DNA of 64,000 bases from Silene latifolia. Lineage: Eukaryota > Streptophyta > Magnoliopsida > Caryophyllales > Caryophyllaceae. Numbering within the stretch: position 1 is the first letter of the stretch; each line of letters opens with the position of its first letter. The DNA lies in contig NC_133534.1 of NCBI RefSeq assembly GCF_048544455.1, forward strand, positions 88,317,637 to 88,381,636. The letters are read 5' to 3'. The notes below the pieces were generated by a model. That model ran no database searches. It saw only the letters and a program-made list of their open reading frames with translations, and was not told the DNA's origin. Below, in pieces: positions 12,086-23,959 of this stretch. Made by a program: the position numbers and the translations under genes.

Positions 12086-13580
12086 CTATTCCTCCATCTT
12101 CCCTTTGCCCTTGTCGTTCTTGCCATATTTCTTGTCACGACCTCGAGCCGGACGCTCTTGCGCCACTTCAGACCTAATCACCAATGGTCTTTCTCGAGGC
12201 CTAGCCTTACCATTCTTGCCAATCACCATCTCCACGGCAGGAGAAGTCTTCGGTTTCTTTGAAGAATGAACAACTCGAAACCCAGCTTCTTCCTCTCCCT
12301 CGGTCAGATGCTTCTCTTTCTCCTTTTCCACCTCGCGCACCTTGTAGTCAACAGGCTCGCGCTTCCTCAATCTCTCGCGCTCTTCCGGAGTAGTAGCTTT
12401 ACTCCATCGCATATAAGAATCCGACACCCATAAGGCATTAGCAGAAGAGTTGAAGAACCACATGTTTCTTTGGGCCCATTTAATGGCCCACTCCCTTCGA
12501 CTTTCAGTAGTAAGCGCCACAGCGGTCTGCGGGACAGTATCAAGCTTCGGGATCGTCTGTTTTAGTCCAACCTGTCTCATCAGCCTTTCCGGGAAGATGC
12601 ACACCATGAATTCCAAGCCAGGAATGCGCACAGATCGGGTAGAATCCAAAGAAGACACTTCAGTGACAGATTTGAGGTGCCACCATGGTACAATCCACCT
12701 AATCAAGGGGCCATCATCACTCTTCAGTTTATTCTTCCAGTAGTCGCAGACTCGAGTGAAGTCCACCATGTACAACCTGGTCCTCATTGCAATCAAACAA
12801 GCATGATAAGAAGGAACATGAACTGGGGGCTCGATCAATCGAAGCCGTTCCATAAGCCACACCTACCAAAAGCGGGTATAGACCGAAAAAAAACGAAAAA
12901 AGAAAAAAGAAAAACAAAAAAAGAAGAAGAAGAAATTGTTCTTTTACCTGCAAGATAACGGGACTTCCCAAATACGGTAGGTCACGATTGGCTTTCCTAT
13001 TATCCAAACCCAACAAGATCTCTCCTAAGCATAAACAAGCTGGGCTCCTGCGCAGCTCCATTTGCTCAACAAGGCCCAAAAGACGAGGATCACTTCCCAA
13101 GTCTTCATTAACATGCCCTTGGAGGTATTACACATGTAACAAGCAAAATCCAAATGCCCTTCGCCTAGCAACATAAGAAACGGTGGGGTCGGCCCTGTTA
13201 ATAAATCGGTCAATGAAGTCCAACATTCGCACTGCTTTCGAGGTCACTAAGCGGTCCACCTCAAGCCTAGTCAATCCAAGCAAGTCTCTAAATTTGCTCT
13301 TATACCCTTGCGAAGTAGAAGGAATGGCGGCCAAGTGTTCCGGGTCCCACCCACCGATCGCAGCAATTTCTTCAGGAAATGGGCAAATGTCGCCTCCAGG
13401 AAAAGCAAAAACATGATAATTCGGGTCCCAGTAATCAAGACAAGCAACCAAGAACGGTTTGACAACCTTGATGAGCTTCAAACTCAACAATGATCCAAGA
13501 TTATAGGCGCCCATGTCGTGTTTCTCCATGTTGGAAAACTCATTAGTCCACTCTTTTAAGCGAATCTCCAACGTATTCAT
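12086..13580 (-). pseudogene. Antisense gene 1 of the Tat-like element (DUF7745 / plant-mobile-domain-like), two exons, one stop
   Basis: The start is ATG at 13578-13580 (MNTLEIRLKEWTNEF...). Exon 1 runs 13580-12948 and ends CAG before GTAAAAG. The intron ends in a T-rich tract and TTGGTAG. Exon 2 is 12862-12086 in the same phase. The motif FAFPGGDICPFPEEIAAIGGWDP and its surroundings resemble the DUF7745/aminotransferase-like plant mobile domain family carried by Tat elements; the molecular function is unknown. The C-terminus is basic and lysine-rich (KKYGKNDKGKGKMEE). One TAA at 13128-13130 interrupts an otherwise open frame. A TATA box at 13665-13673 and a dyad unit at 13714-13778 lie just upstream. 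It is antisense to the genomic RNA, so its intron would not be removed from that RNA. Confidence 0.7.
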
Positions 13581-13664
13581 GATGAGTGCTTGTTTTGAGA
13601 ATTTTATGTAATAAGACGAAGAAGAGACGGAAGAATTGTGTGAATAAAAGCTCTATCGACGTCT

Positions 13665-13673
13665 CTATTTATA
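13665..13673 (-). promoter_or_regulatory. TATA box of antisense gene 1
   Basis: The minus strand reads ATTAGTATAAATAG, identical over 14 bases to the LTR TATA context at 19061-19074. It lies about 85 bases upstream of the antisense ATG and about 40 bases downstream of a dyad unit. Confidence 0.6.
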
Positions 13674-13713
13674 CTAATTTCTGTTTCCTAAAATCTGCCA
13701 GAGCAGACACACC

Positions 13714-13778
13714 TGGGAACAGGCGCAGCACCTGCTGCGCCTCTTCAAAGGGACGCAGCTCATACTGCGCCTCTTCCT
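13714..13778. repeat. Dyad unit copy 1 of the Tat-like element
   Basis: A two-part unit of about 65 bp. The first half contains AGGCGCAGCA CC TGCTGCGCCT, a perfect 10-bp inverted repeat around two bases, then CTCTTC. The second half repeats it imperfectly (GACGCAGCTCATACTGCGCC). Related copies are at 17643, 18904, 19519 and 20130. Confidence 0.85.
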
Positions 13779-13790
13779 CACCAAGGTTTC

Positions 13791-14487
13791 TGTGATTTTC
13801 CGCGTTGGATCTTTCCTAATTTCGTGACAAATAATTTTCTATTCCTACGGGTTGTTGTTTTGGTAAATACGTGGAAATTACCATATTTCGTGTTTCCTAA
13901 TTCCGCGGGCACGCATCTCGAGGCGATATCAACAATTTCGTCATTTTACCACACTTGTACTTTTTTCATTTTAGGAAATATTTTTCATTATTAATGTAAT
14001 TCATTTTAGGAAATAATTTTCAGTTCCAATTTAATTCATTTCTTTTATGTCTTTTTAGCCATTTCATTTCTAACTTATAGGGTTCTATTTTTCTTTTTTT
14101 TTAGGGGGTAACCATCCCTACCGTCCGGTCATTTCCGGCAAATTTTTTGCATTTTTGCATTTTCTCTTGCATTTTTGCGTTCCTTTGAGTCGTTCGTTTT
14201 GCGCTAATTTAGGCCGTATGTATATACAAATATATGTTTTGCGTGATTTCTATGTAAATTTCGGCAGCATGACGGCGTAAACCGTCATCTACCACACCTG
14301 TTCAAAGCTAACCTGCAGGTACAAGCAACGCAACCCAGCAGCAAAGGCACTCAGGCCGTCATATATACAATCAAAAAGGGAAATGTACAACAAACTGGGG
14401 GCTCGAGCCCCAAGCAAAGTCCAAAATGAAGGTCCAAAATGTACAAATGTGCAAAATTACTGCCGGTCGCCCTCCAGCTCCGCAAAA
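13791..14487. other. Noncoding spacer between the two antisense genes
   Basis: AT-rich sequence with runs such as TTTTTGCATTTTTGCA near 14145. I see no supported gene. The right edge holds a direct duplication of about 32 bases (14459-14519) over the stop of antisense gene 2. Confidence 0.6.
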
Positions 14488-17400
14488 CTACTGCCGGTCG
14501 CCCTCCAGCTCCGCAACCCTTGTCGCGAGAACAGCAATCTCGGCGTCTCGAACCTCGAGCTCCCTCAACAAGCGAGCTGTCTCCTCCCGAGACTGGGCCA
14601 ACTCTTGCTCCAGCTCGCGATCCCCTGTAAACGACAAAATTGGCTCATATTAATCATTTCGAGCAATTACAAGAGAAACAAGATAAATCAAAATTCAAAA
14701 ATGAAATAGGCACAAGGTTATTACCTGACGACCTCGACCGCCGACAAGTGCCTCGACGGCAGTAGCTCGCAGCCGGTTGGCCACCCTCCATAACGCCACG
14801 AACCGAGATGGCGCAACCTGCATTTTTAGGAAAGAAGTTCTCAATAATTGAATAAGTTCAACCAAATGTGTTCTTACACAAAAATTATGCAAATTAGAGG
14901 CTCACCCTCCGAATTAGATGCTGCCAGTCGTCCAGGCCAGCATCCGTCACAGCCACGTCAAAGTCATGCAGCTCGGAGATCGTCGTCCTCCCAGTCGCGT
15001 CAGTGTACTCGAGGGTCTCAGGGTACTCTGGGGGCTCGATGCCCGCCGCCTCAACCTCCTGCAAAGTCAAATATTTCTCATTAATCGATGATCTTTTATC
15101 GTAATTTTAAAATCAAGAAAAGAAGAAGAGTAAAGATGCTCACCACTACCGGCCAGTACGCCAACCTCTCGTAGAGGAACGCCGAGTAGTCCTCGCCAGG
15201 AACAAGGAGGGCGTCGCCACCAACGCCAGCCAAGTCGGCCTCCCTCTCAGCCTCGGAAGGCTCCCTGAACATCGTCCTAGGAGGATCGATGGGAACCGTC
15301 AACACGTCCCGAGAGCACTGATGAGCCAAGCGCTCGCCCAAGTACCACACAGGACCCATCGACGTCCTCAACAGCAGCCGGCTCGAGCTCCTAGAACGAA
15401 GGACCTCAGCCACAAAAGGAGGCGCTCCAGCGTACTCCGCCCAAGGCCTGGGCACCCACTGAGACAAAATAAACAAAGAATCATTCTTATGATCGATTAA
15501 AAGTAATGAAGAAGCAAAATGAATATAGGTGAGATGCTCATGCTGTCCAGCTGCAGAGCGTTCACGTCCCGCCGGTAAACACCGTGAGAGGAAGGCTTGC
15601 TCCTCGTCCTGCACATCACCCAATCCCTCACCACGGGATAGGCTCTCTCCAGCGGCTCCGTCCTCTTGGGCGAGAGGCTCGGAAAGTAGGAGTACACCCA
15701 CGCCTGTAAGGCAAGATAGTCAATGACGATCTTTCGTAATTCGATAAGGAAAAGAATTGATTTTAGTCTAAATGAAGGTTCATACCTCCAGTAGTAGTCC
15801 AGGGCCGACAGCACCAGGAGAAGTCCCCTTCTCCATCAACTCCGGACGAACCATGGCCCTCATAAAGCGGATGAGGACCGCAAAACCAGCAGTGACCTAG
15901 TCCCAATGCCCCAGGGAGCTCAGGTCAGAATGGAAGGGAAGAAGCTTCGTCGACAGCCTATCTCCCTTGTCTCCGAGGTAAATTGAAGACAGAAACCACC
16001 AAAGCCATAAGCGGGCCCTCTGCTCAGCAGTACAGGGAGGAGGAGCCGTCTCTCTCTCCCGTCAATCATCACCAACGCCGGGGTCTTCCCCGCAAAATAG
16101 TCTCGGACATAAGAACTGGGCACCAGACCAGGCACTGTAATAGCCTTCGGCGACAAGTTCCAGTCGATCAACCTCCTAGCCTCGGCCGAGTCCACCCTCA
16201 TGGCAGTCTCCGGCCACTCCACCGCCTCAGTCCCACACGGCAGACCAGAAATCATGCCGTAGTCCTCCAGAGTGACCCCCACCTCACCAAAAGGCATGTG
16301 AAAAGTGGAAGTCGTATCCCAGAATCAGTCCAAGAAAGCGTGGACCAGGCTAAGGTTAGCTCGCAACTTCCTCTTCGCGATATCCCTCCAGGCCTGCACC
16401 AAGGCACCAAACGCTCCACGCTCGATCATGGCGCGCTCCTCCGCCGACAGCCGCTCGTAGCACTCCATCGCTGTCGTGTAACCCAAAAACGAGCTGATGT
16501 TCCCGGCCTCCTATTATGATTTGAAACAAAAGCTATATTTAGTTTTGAATGAAAATTGGAAAAGATATGAGCAAATGAAATGAAAGAAGGTGAGTGTTGA
16601 GTAATGAATTCAAAATTACCAAACTCTTCACCGTCCTGTAGGACAAGTGACCCTCTGCAGCCCAAAGCAGGTACCTACTCTCCCAGGTCTCAGCCCACGC
16701 AGGTGCTCCCCTCAGCTGACGACCTCCTCGCCCGAAGTTGGCCCGCCTCGGGGCCTCCTCCTCCTCAACAGCCTCCTCCTCGTGGACCTCGTCCCCAGCA
16801 GCCATCACCGCGGTGGTGAAAGCCTGCTCCAAAGCCTCCTCGATAACAGCAGCGTCTATCTCCATGGGAGCCCTCCCAGAAGTAGAAGCCTCATCACCTG
16901 CAACATTAAAGCGAATTTAGGCCGCGTCACGTGACGACGAGCCTTGGTTAAGGGATTTTCGAGCCTTCGGAAGCCCTGAAATCGCTCCTTTATCGCCATC
17001 TTTGGCCATATTCTCACAAACAAGATCACTCATGTGGTAATTAGGGTCAAGTAAAGCCTAAGTTGAAGCCGAGTTCCGGGTTCGAGTCGAAATTTCGGCA
17101 GCATTTCGTTATAACGGCGATTATGCCCAAGAAAAGTGTCCTGAAAAAGCCGTCACAAACCAAAATTCCGAGATGGTAGAAAGTCTACCCATCATCCAAG
17201 GTTCCCAAATATCAAGTTTCATCGCAAATGGGCAATCCTAAGGCTATTTTCGAAGCAATTTACGGTTTAGCTGTGAAACCGTCTCAATTTCACTCAAAAC
17301 TCAACGAAAATTCGAAACAAATACATGGTTATGTTCCTTATACCACCAATTATCCGTTTCTAGTATCAATTTTACAAGGCAAATGCATTTGGGGGAAAAG

Positions 17401-17507
17401 CCCCAAATTTTCGAATTAATTGGGTTGAAAACCCTAATTTTTTCGATCCAAATTGAGCAAATATAGAAGTTTAATGCAAGAATGAGACACATACCTCGAT
17501 TAGTCAT
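14488..17507 (-). pseudogene. Antisense gene 2 of the Tat-like element: multi-exon plant mobile domain protein
   Basis: Exons read on the minus strand: 17507-17495 (MTNR plus one base), 16897-16620, 16510-15786, 15703-15542, 15458-15144, 15058-14906, 14817-14725, and from 14624 to a TAG at 14488-14490. Most borders have GT...AG; exons 1 and 2 join in phase. Exon 3 carries the plant mobile domain (HMPFGEVGVTLEDYGMISGLP, then SSIYLGDKGDRLSTKLLPFH). The last exon would encode a coiled coil (RELEQELAQSREETARLLRE), though its phase does not follow simply from exon 7. Damage: TGA at 16325-16327, a frame change near 16010, a TAG near 15900, and an exon-4 donor reading AT where GT is expected. The family is known near transposons and in MAIN-type plant nuclear proteins. 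Function here is unknown. Confidence 0.65.
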
Positions 17508-17642
17508 GATTAATGCAAGCTTTTGGATCAAACCTTGGCGGAAATGGTTAAGATTTGAGAGAGAAAAGGATGATTTGTGTTTCGAGTAAATGAATTGCAA
17601 ACCCATTGTTTATCGCGTTTTTACGCAGAAAAGCCACCTTCA

Positions 17643-17706
17643 GGAGCAGACGCAGCAGGCGCAGCGCCTATTCCAAGAGACGCAGCTCTTGCTGCGCCTC
17701 TTCCTG
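17643..17706. repeat. Dyad unit copy 2 of the Tat-like element
   Basis: Contains CAGACGCAGCAGGCGCAGCG and then CTCTTGCTGCGCCTCTTCC. It lies about 135-200 bases upstream of the ATG of antisense gene 2, the same distance as copy 1 from antisense gene 1. No clear TATA box was found between copy and ATG here. Confidence 0.8.
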
Positions 17707-18468
17707 GTATTCCCTCCATACGAGTTTTCAAAAATTCGTTATGAGTTCGTTATTTGTGGGCCCATCTTTGGTGCGCCTCTTCCTCATTGCCATTCTTATC
17801 TTTTTGGTCCGTTTGACGATTATCTTTCGTTCAGACCCGCATTTCTAAGCCAACAGCAGACTATTACACATTATTTATCGCTTCCAAGACCTCGCTTGTC
17901 ACAACGAGCAGATATTTCTTCACAGGTGTTTTGACACGCCTTCATTATATTCCCCAACGAGAGTAAGCGGATAGACTTTCCCACTCGAGACATGGAGATT
18001 AGTTCCCGATTATGTTCCCCAACGAGAGTTCACGACTGACAGTCACTTCCTCTCGAGACATGGAGATCAACATCGACCCCGAATTCTTCCGAAGTTTGTT
18101 TGAAGCTGAACACAAACAAATTTATCCCAGTGGTTCCAGACTGTGTACTGCTGTCTTTCCTCATTATTTCCTTATAATCCTTCAGACACCAAGTTATCTT
18201 CAGGCCCCAAAGAGTTTTGCCGAAGCGCCTTCAGTCCCGTTTCGTCTAGAAGTCTCAGGTATGATCTCTTCTTATGGCTGGCGAGCCTCCTTACGTAGTC
18301 TAATAGACTTTAAACGACCCTCCCCGATAGTCGACAGACTCTAAAATGTTCCCGACGATAGGTCCTTGGTTCAGACCCCTTGAACCGCCTCGCGTCGCCA
18401 TAGTCGTCAAGTTGTAATCTTCGATTGACTTGATGGCTATAATTTGACTTTCGCTTTGTCCAAGCCTC
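17707..18468. other. Noncoding 3' region of the Tat-like element
   Basis: I see no gene here. A near-repeat of TTCCCCAACGAGAGT with CTCGAGACATGGAGAT occurs twice, at about 17950-18000 and 18010-18065. Confidence 0.5.
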
Positions 18469-18483
18469 AGTCAAAGTGGGGGC
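18469..18483 (+). other. Polypurine tract of the Tat-like element
   Basis: GTCAAAGTGGGGGC lies directly before the LTR start TGTAGATACC. This is the usual placement of the plus-strand primer and fixes the element direction. Confidence 0.75.
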
Positions 18484-18903
18484 TCTGTAGATACCTCATT
18501 TATGCACCTCTCGCAAACCACCCGGTGATGATTGGGCCGCATGTTTGCTACGCAGAACGATTTGTGACAGTTCGTAAGTTTATCGTCATGTGATTACTCA
18601 AACACTAATGTATACCTCTTAGTTGTCATCTACGAGCCGATACGGTCGTTTTGGCAGTAATTAAAGTACATTTGGAGTCCGGGCCTAAAACCGTCTCCAT
18701 TTTCTGATAACCGTAAAATCCCGAGTCAGAATGTTCTGGAATGTTCCGGATATTTCTATTCCATATTTTATAATTATTTCACAATCTTTATTCTTTGGTA
18801 AACAATTTCCCGTGATATTCATACATAATATTAAGGAAAACCAAATTATTCCGTCCTTCCATAACTTAAACACGGAAATCTTTCTTCCGCAGGAGGAAAC
18901 CAC

Positions 18904-18970
18904 TTGGGAACAGACGCAGCAGGTGTTGCGCCTCTTCCAAAAGACGCAGTGACTGCTGCGCCTCTTCCCA
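18904..18970. repeat. Dyad unit copy 3 (LTR)
   Basis: Contains GACGCAGCAGGTGTTGCGCC and CAGTGACTGCTGCGCCTCTT. It lies about 95 bases upstream of the LTR TATA box. Confidence 0.8.
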
Positions 18971-19065
18971 GGTCCTTTTCTGCGTATTTTTTTGTATCTT
19001 TTTCATATCTTTCCGAAATTCACTTCTAAAGTCTCTCCGAAACCCTAATTCCTTCACGTGATTAG

Positions 19066-19074
19066 TATAAATAG
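19066..19074 (+). promoter_or_regulatory. TATA box of the Tat-like LTR
   Basis: ATTAGTATAAATAGGAGCC. The 14-base context matches the antisense-gene TATA at 13665-13673. It probably directs the genomic transcript. Confidence 0.6.
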
Positions 19075-19518
19075 GAGCCTTCGCTCCTCATATTTCTGAC
19101 GCGAGTGTCCGCCCCTCTCTTCTCCCTTTGCATTCTAGACCTTTGTTCTTACTTTTTGGCGTCTACGTGCTTGAACATTCGACCACGTAAGTTCGGATCC
19201 TTCTGAGTACCAGCCTCGTTTGCATGACCGACCAATTTGACCAACTCCACCTCAATCAACTTAATTAATCTAATCGTTTTTCCTCTTACGATGGCACTTT
19301 CGTCTACATTCGAGTCGAGCATCACTAATCGACAACTTAGTTCTTCTCGTTTCGTCAAACATGTAAGTCTGAGGCTGTAAATTCCTCTTTTATTTATTGT
19401 TATTTACTTTTTGTATCATCATTAATGTAAGGTTTATGTCGAAAATACTTATTAAAACCGATTTCTAAAACCGTGCTTTAAAACCTCTTTTTACGGATTT
19501 CCAGAAGACAAACCGTCG

Positions 19519-19580
19519 AGAAAGGACGCAGCAACTGTTGTGCCTCTTCGAAGGAGCGCAGTTCCTGCTGCACCTCTTCG
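19519..19580. repeat. Dyad unit copy 4 (LTR)
   Basis: Degenerate copy: GACGCAGCAACTGTTGTGCC, then GCGCAGTTCCTGCTGCACC. It lies downstream of the LTR TATA box. Confidence 0.7.
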
Positions 19581-20129
19581 TGAGGCTGCCGCAGTTCCTG
19601 CTTCCTTTCTTCTTCCTTCGTCCTCTGTAATTCGTTCGTCTTTTATTTGTTTCGTTTGTTTTCATTAATTCTTCGATACAATAGTCTAATAATTTCATGT
19701 ATGTTATTTATCATTCATTCACACGTATAATTCATCATTAAATCCGACTTAAATCCTTATAATCTCATATTTGCGGGTTTTCGTCACTAAATTCAATCCG
19801 GATTGTAGGAATTCGATTTGTTCATATCGGGTTTCTGGAATTCGATCTTTGATATATTTTCATCCGTCTTTTGTCGCATTCGTCATTAATTTGTCGTTAA
19901 TTTATCGTGTTTAGCCTATTTTGTTCACCTTTGTCACTAATTAATCGTTCATTCATGTAAATAATCCATTTGCATTCGTCTCATCCGTGTTTTATTGCTT
20001 TCATGACCATTAATCACATGTAAATAACCTATTAATCACTTTCATCCGAGTAAATATGTTACTTAACCATTAAAATCACCAATTTACATTAACGATTTGC
20101 AGTTCCGGCTTCACAGCCATAACTCACCC

Positions 20130-20193
20130 TTGGAACAGACGCAGCATCTGCTGCGCCTCTTCCAAAGGGCGCAGTCCTGCTGCGCCTGTTCCA
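20130..20193. repeat. Dyad unit copy 5 (LTR)
   Basis: GACGCAGCATCTGCTGCGCC, then GCGCAGTCCTGCTGCGCC. It lies about 610 bases beyond copy 4. Confidence 0.8.
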
Positions 20194-20655
20194 GGTTGAA
20201 TTCTGTCCCTAAACTCCGTTGTTGCTTGAACTAGTTTAATTAGCTTACGTATAATTAACTATTAACCGTATTATCGCCTACTGTCTTGTTTGTTAATTCT
20301 TTCTTTTATTCTTTTTCTCAAATTATCCGTTTTAAAGGTATTTTCGACATAAATCGCTAAACCCGATATAATTGTTGTAATTCTTATTGTAATTTTCTAT
20401 CATTGTAATATTTATCGCATTTTGTATCATTTGTATGTTTTCACATGTAATTGAACCTTAATTCCAACTTCGACCCAATTGTGTGCTAATTAATTGTCAA
20501 CCGACTTAGTCTAATCTTCACATGCTAGGATTAAAACCTGGATGTTGCATTGCATGCATATAAACGACGATATATCGAGTATAGATGATGTCCATAATCA
20601 TTAGTAGAGGCCGCTATCGAGGCGGGCGGGATTAGGTGTTCGATCAAAAGAGCTT

Positions 20656-20660
20656 CCTAA
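20656..20660. repeat. Left target-site duplication of the copia element
   Basis: CCTAA, matching 30586-30590. The Tat-like LTR reads on from one to the other. Confidence 0.9.
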
Positions 20661-21967
20661 TGAAGGAAAAGTAAATCTATATACTTAACATATTCATATA
20701 TGTTCCATTTTAATTTACTCATAAAATTAATGGTGAACTTATGCATGCAAACTAAAATAAAAGAAGATAAGAAAACATTTTCTCACCATATGAATTTCGG
20801 TCATATTGGGCACCAACAAGATCTCCTTCTTGTTAGTTCTTGAGCTTTCCATTAATGGATGAACATACATGACCTCAAAATAGAAGCCCTCCAATTAGTT
20901 GCACCCAAGACTATCCCTCAAACCCACAAACTAACACGTACTAGATGTTTATATTGTGGTTTACCTTAAATTTGATTACTAATACTCATATATTACTTTG
21001 ATAATTTTAGTAATCTTTTGAATAAATTTGGATTAAAATCTCATCCTCTTTGATGAAGATTAAGGAGACAGAAGAGAGAATATTCATGAACATTTTGCAT
21101 GTTGATTGAATGGTAATCTTAGAAGAATAATAGAAAGAACCAACACTACTCAATTAAGAGTAGTGTGGCCGCCCAACACATGCCCAAGGAGCATCATTGC
21201 TTTTCTTTTTCTCTTATCAAAAATATAGGTGTGTAAGAAATGTAAGACTAGTTGTAGGTAGGCATCATTATGTTTATTTTATCAAATAAAATAAAAAAAC
21301 CAAAACCCCACTAACACACCCTCCATTTTCGGTCCATATACATAAAATGGACTACCATTTTATTTTGTCAATTTGTCATTTGTCACACACTATGTCACAT
21401 GTAGTATGATACATGTTATTAATTAATTTAATGCATATTTATCACATAAATATCATTTTATGAATTAATTAAGTTACATTCAACAAATTTACTAGTGATA
21501 CTTGATCACATAAATAAAATGGGTCAAATAATTATAATTCACAATATCTTGTAATTATAATCAACCATTCATTATTATTTTTATTGTTTCCCAAACAATA
21601 AACAATTTTAGTAATAAAGCATTTTATTACTAAAATAAATCTTATTTAATCCCATTACAATAAGATATCAATATTCTCTCTCACAAATCGAATTGTTCAA
21701 TTTTAAGGAATTAATCTGTATCGGTATACAACTAATTAACCTTTTCAATTAAGGGAATCGTCCTTTAGGTGTGACCTCAAGGGATCAACTGATCACCACC
21801 GTCGCACGACAGTAATGTCAAACTCTAGCCAGCCAATCATTACCGATATGTGTGGACCAGTTGACTATATATATTATGTATCATCCCTTCCGTATTCTTG
21901 TAATGATATTTAATAATGATATTTAAATCATGTGATCGCACTATTGTTGAGGACACATTTCCCAACA
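20661..21967 (-). repeat. 3' LTR of the copia element
   Basis: On the plus strand it runs from TGAAGGAAAAGTAAATC to TTTCCCAACA and matches 29268-30585 nearly throughout. Contains no gene. Confidence 0.93.
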
Positions 21968-21980
21968 ATCTCCCACTTGT
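21968..21980 (-). other. Polypurine tract of the copia element
   Basis: The minus strand reads ACAAGTGGGAGAT directly before the LTR start TGTTGGG. Confidence 0.8.
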
Positions 21981-23569
21981 CCTCAACAAGTGTGCGTCAC
22001 CAATTCTCTTGTCCTATTACTATCTCCCACTCAATGCAAGGTGTCTTTCGGGTCGTACTTGCAAGTGATCATATCGAGAGTGGTTTCCTCGATCTGGAGA
22101 ATAACTGATTGACCGGATTTATCTAACATAGATACCTTCCGAGCGTGGCCACGCATTTCCAGTTCATTACTCCTCGAGTGGCCCTGAGATATTGTTTTAA
22201 CCCTGACAAGGGGGTGGACAATTCCTATCGCACTTATTCCCTTCGACTAGCCACAACCATCATAACCCAAAATATGCCCATTTGACCCCATTTACGAAGG
22301 TCGTAGTAACACAAATCAAAGTTAATCTGAAACTGTGCCATCTTAGGTGAACAGTCTTTAGTCAAAAGAATCGACTCATTAGAATACTATAGTATCTCTC
22401 GCCACGACCAGGCTATATAAATTTGTCAGAACTCTATAAGCGGTCACTGCCCGACAAAGTGTTCCTAACAGTCTGCCTATGTGATCAACTAGTCATCTCA
22501 CATGACTCTATGGCACTTGAACTTGCCATCAATCGCATCACACTCTAGTCACTTCGAGACGTCACCTCATACAAGTGACTATGGGCGAATACCATGCTAA
22601 TCCGTGTTCACTTTAACGGGGTTCAATGTTGTCTCTACAACCCGTTTGGATGTAACAAAGTATAATAAAAGAGTTTTAAAGTAAAACTCGAACGACAAAT
22701 GCGATTATCACATATGAATAGTCAATGCCTGATTACTATTTCATGTTCTATAATCTAATTTGATCTTGTATGTAGTTGTTCATTTCAATTCAATTGTAAT
22801 GACATGACTCATCATGTTTAGCCTATGAGAAGGCTTTGGTTAGTAGGTTTTATCAACTTCTTTTACCTTACTCAACCTTACTACATACACGGTTTCCTTT
22901 GTAATGTATACATTTTCATTACAAAACTTTCTGAGTACGTGTCGAGATCCAATCAAGACATAGGCCCTCTAGCCTAAGAATAGCTCCCACTGTTTTCACA
23001 GTGTGCGGGACTCATCCTTCTTGCACATCTCATGATCGCAAGTGTACTCAATTTCCATTATAAATATCTCTCATTGTTCTTTATTGCCTAGAACGATTCT
23101 AGAAAATCTACTTCTTAATTAACATTGCCACAATGGTATCTTAACCATCCTAATGTGTTTTAATTATGGTTTTGTCGGAAACCATGCGCAATCTCAATTG
23201 TCAATTGTCACTTGTGTAACACCCTTACACAATATTGCATCATAAACACTTTGCATCATAGCCTTAATGCTTCTGCAAGCACTTAAGGGTAATCTTTATG
23301 GCTTACTTGGTAAAGATTACTTAAATTCGATTTTGAAAACAATTCATCATACTCAAAGTATATGAAGTGTTGCACATCATTTCTTTTTAATTGATTCGGC
23401 AGCGGAAGCAAATGAAATCAATCAAATATGTTCAATTTAATTGAACTAGTCATGAATCTTATCAACATAAGACTTCTTACTGATGCTAATATCATGTGGA
23501 TTTATCTTCATAAATCCGGATATTCAAGATGTATTATAATACTCCAAAAGTCTTAAATCATTAACAATG

Positions 23570-23959
23570 ATCAATATGTCATCCACATATCGGACTAATT
23601 AAAAATTCCGTAACTCCCACTAAACTCCATGTATAAACACAACTTCTCGACTTATCGAGAAATGTTTTACCACATGATCAAAATGTTGATTCCAACTCAT
23701 TGATGTCCTACTTAAGATCCTCTTTAAGTTTCACATTATCTTAGGATTGCAAGAATCTATAAAACTCATGACATGTATTGAATACATTCCTTCTATTGAA
23801 GAAGTGGGTTTTAGATTCACTTGTTGTATGCATATCCTCATAATGAAACACAATCCCTAAGAAGATCCAAATAGACTTAATCATTTCAATTAGTGCAAAA
23901 CCCTTTGCAACCAATCTTGCTTTGAAATATCTCTTTATTAGTGCAAAACCCTTTGTCAC
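23570..23959 (-). pseudogene. Remnant of copia reverse transcriptase
   Basis: The minus strand encodes FKARLVAKGF followed by a decayed MIKSIWIFLGI block, matching the copia RT entry (KARLVAKGF...LKSIRILLAI). Further on, YVDDILII is still readable at about 23566-23589 with the catalytic aspartates intact. Stops and frame breaks surround these islands. The rest of 21981-24990 is probably eroded pol, but I could not identify integrase or RNase H with confidence. Confidence 0.7.

Larger units (their letters stand above)
18486..20660 (+). repeat. 3' LTR of the Tat-like element, left part
   Basis: Starts TGTAGATACCTCATTTATG after the polypurine tract and runs to the copia insertion site. It carries a TATA box at 19066-19074 and three dyad units. 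The sequence resumes at 30591 across the copia element. Confidence 0.75.
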
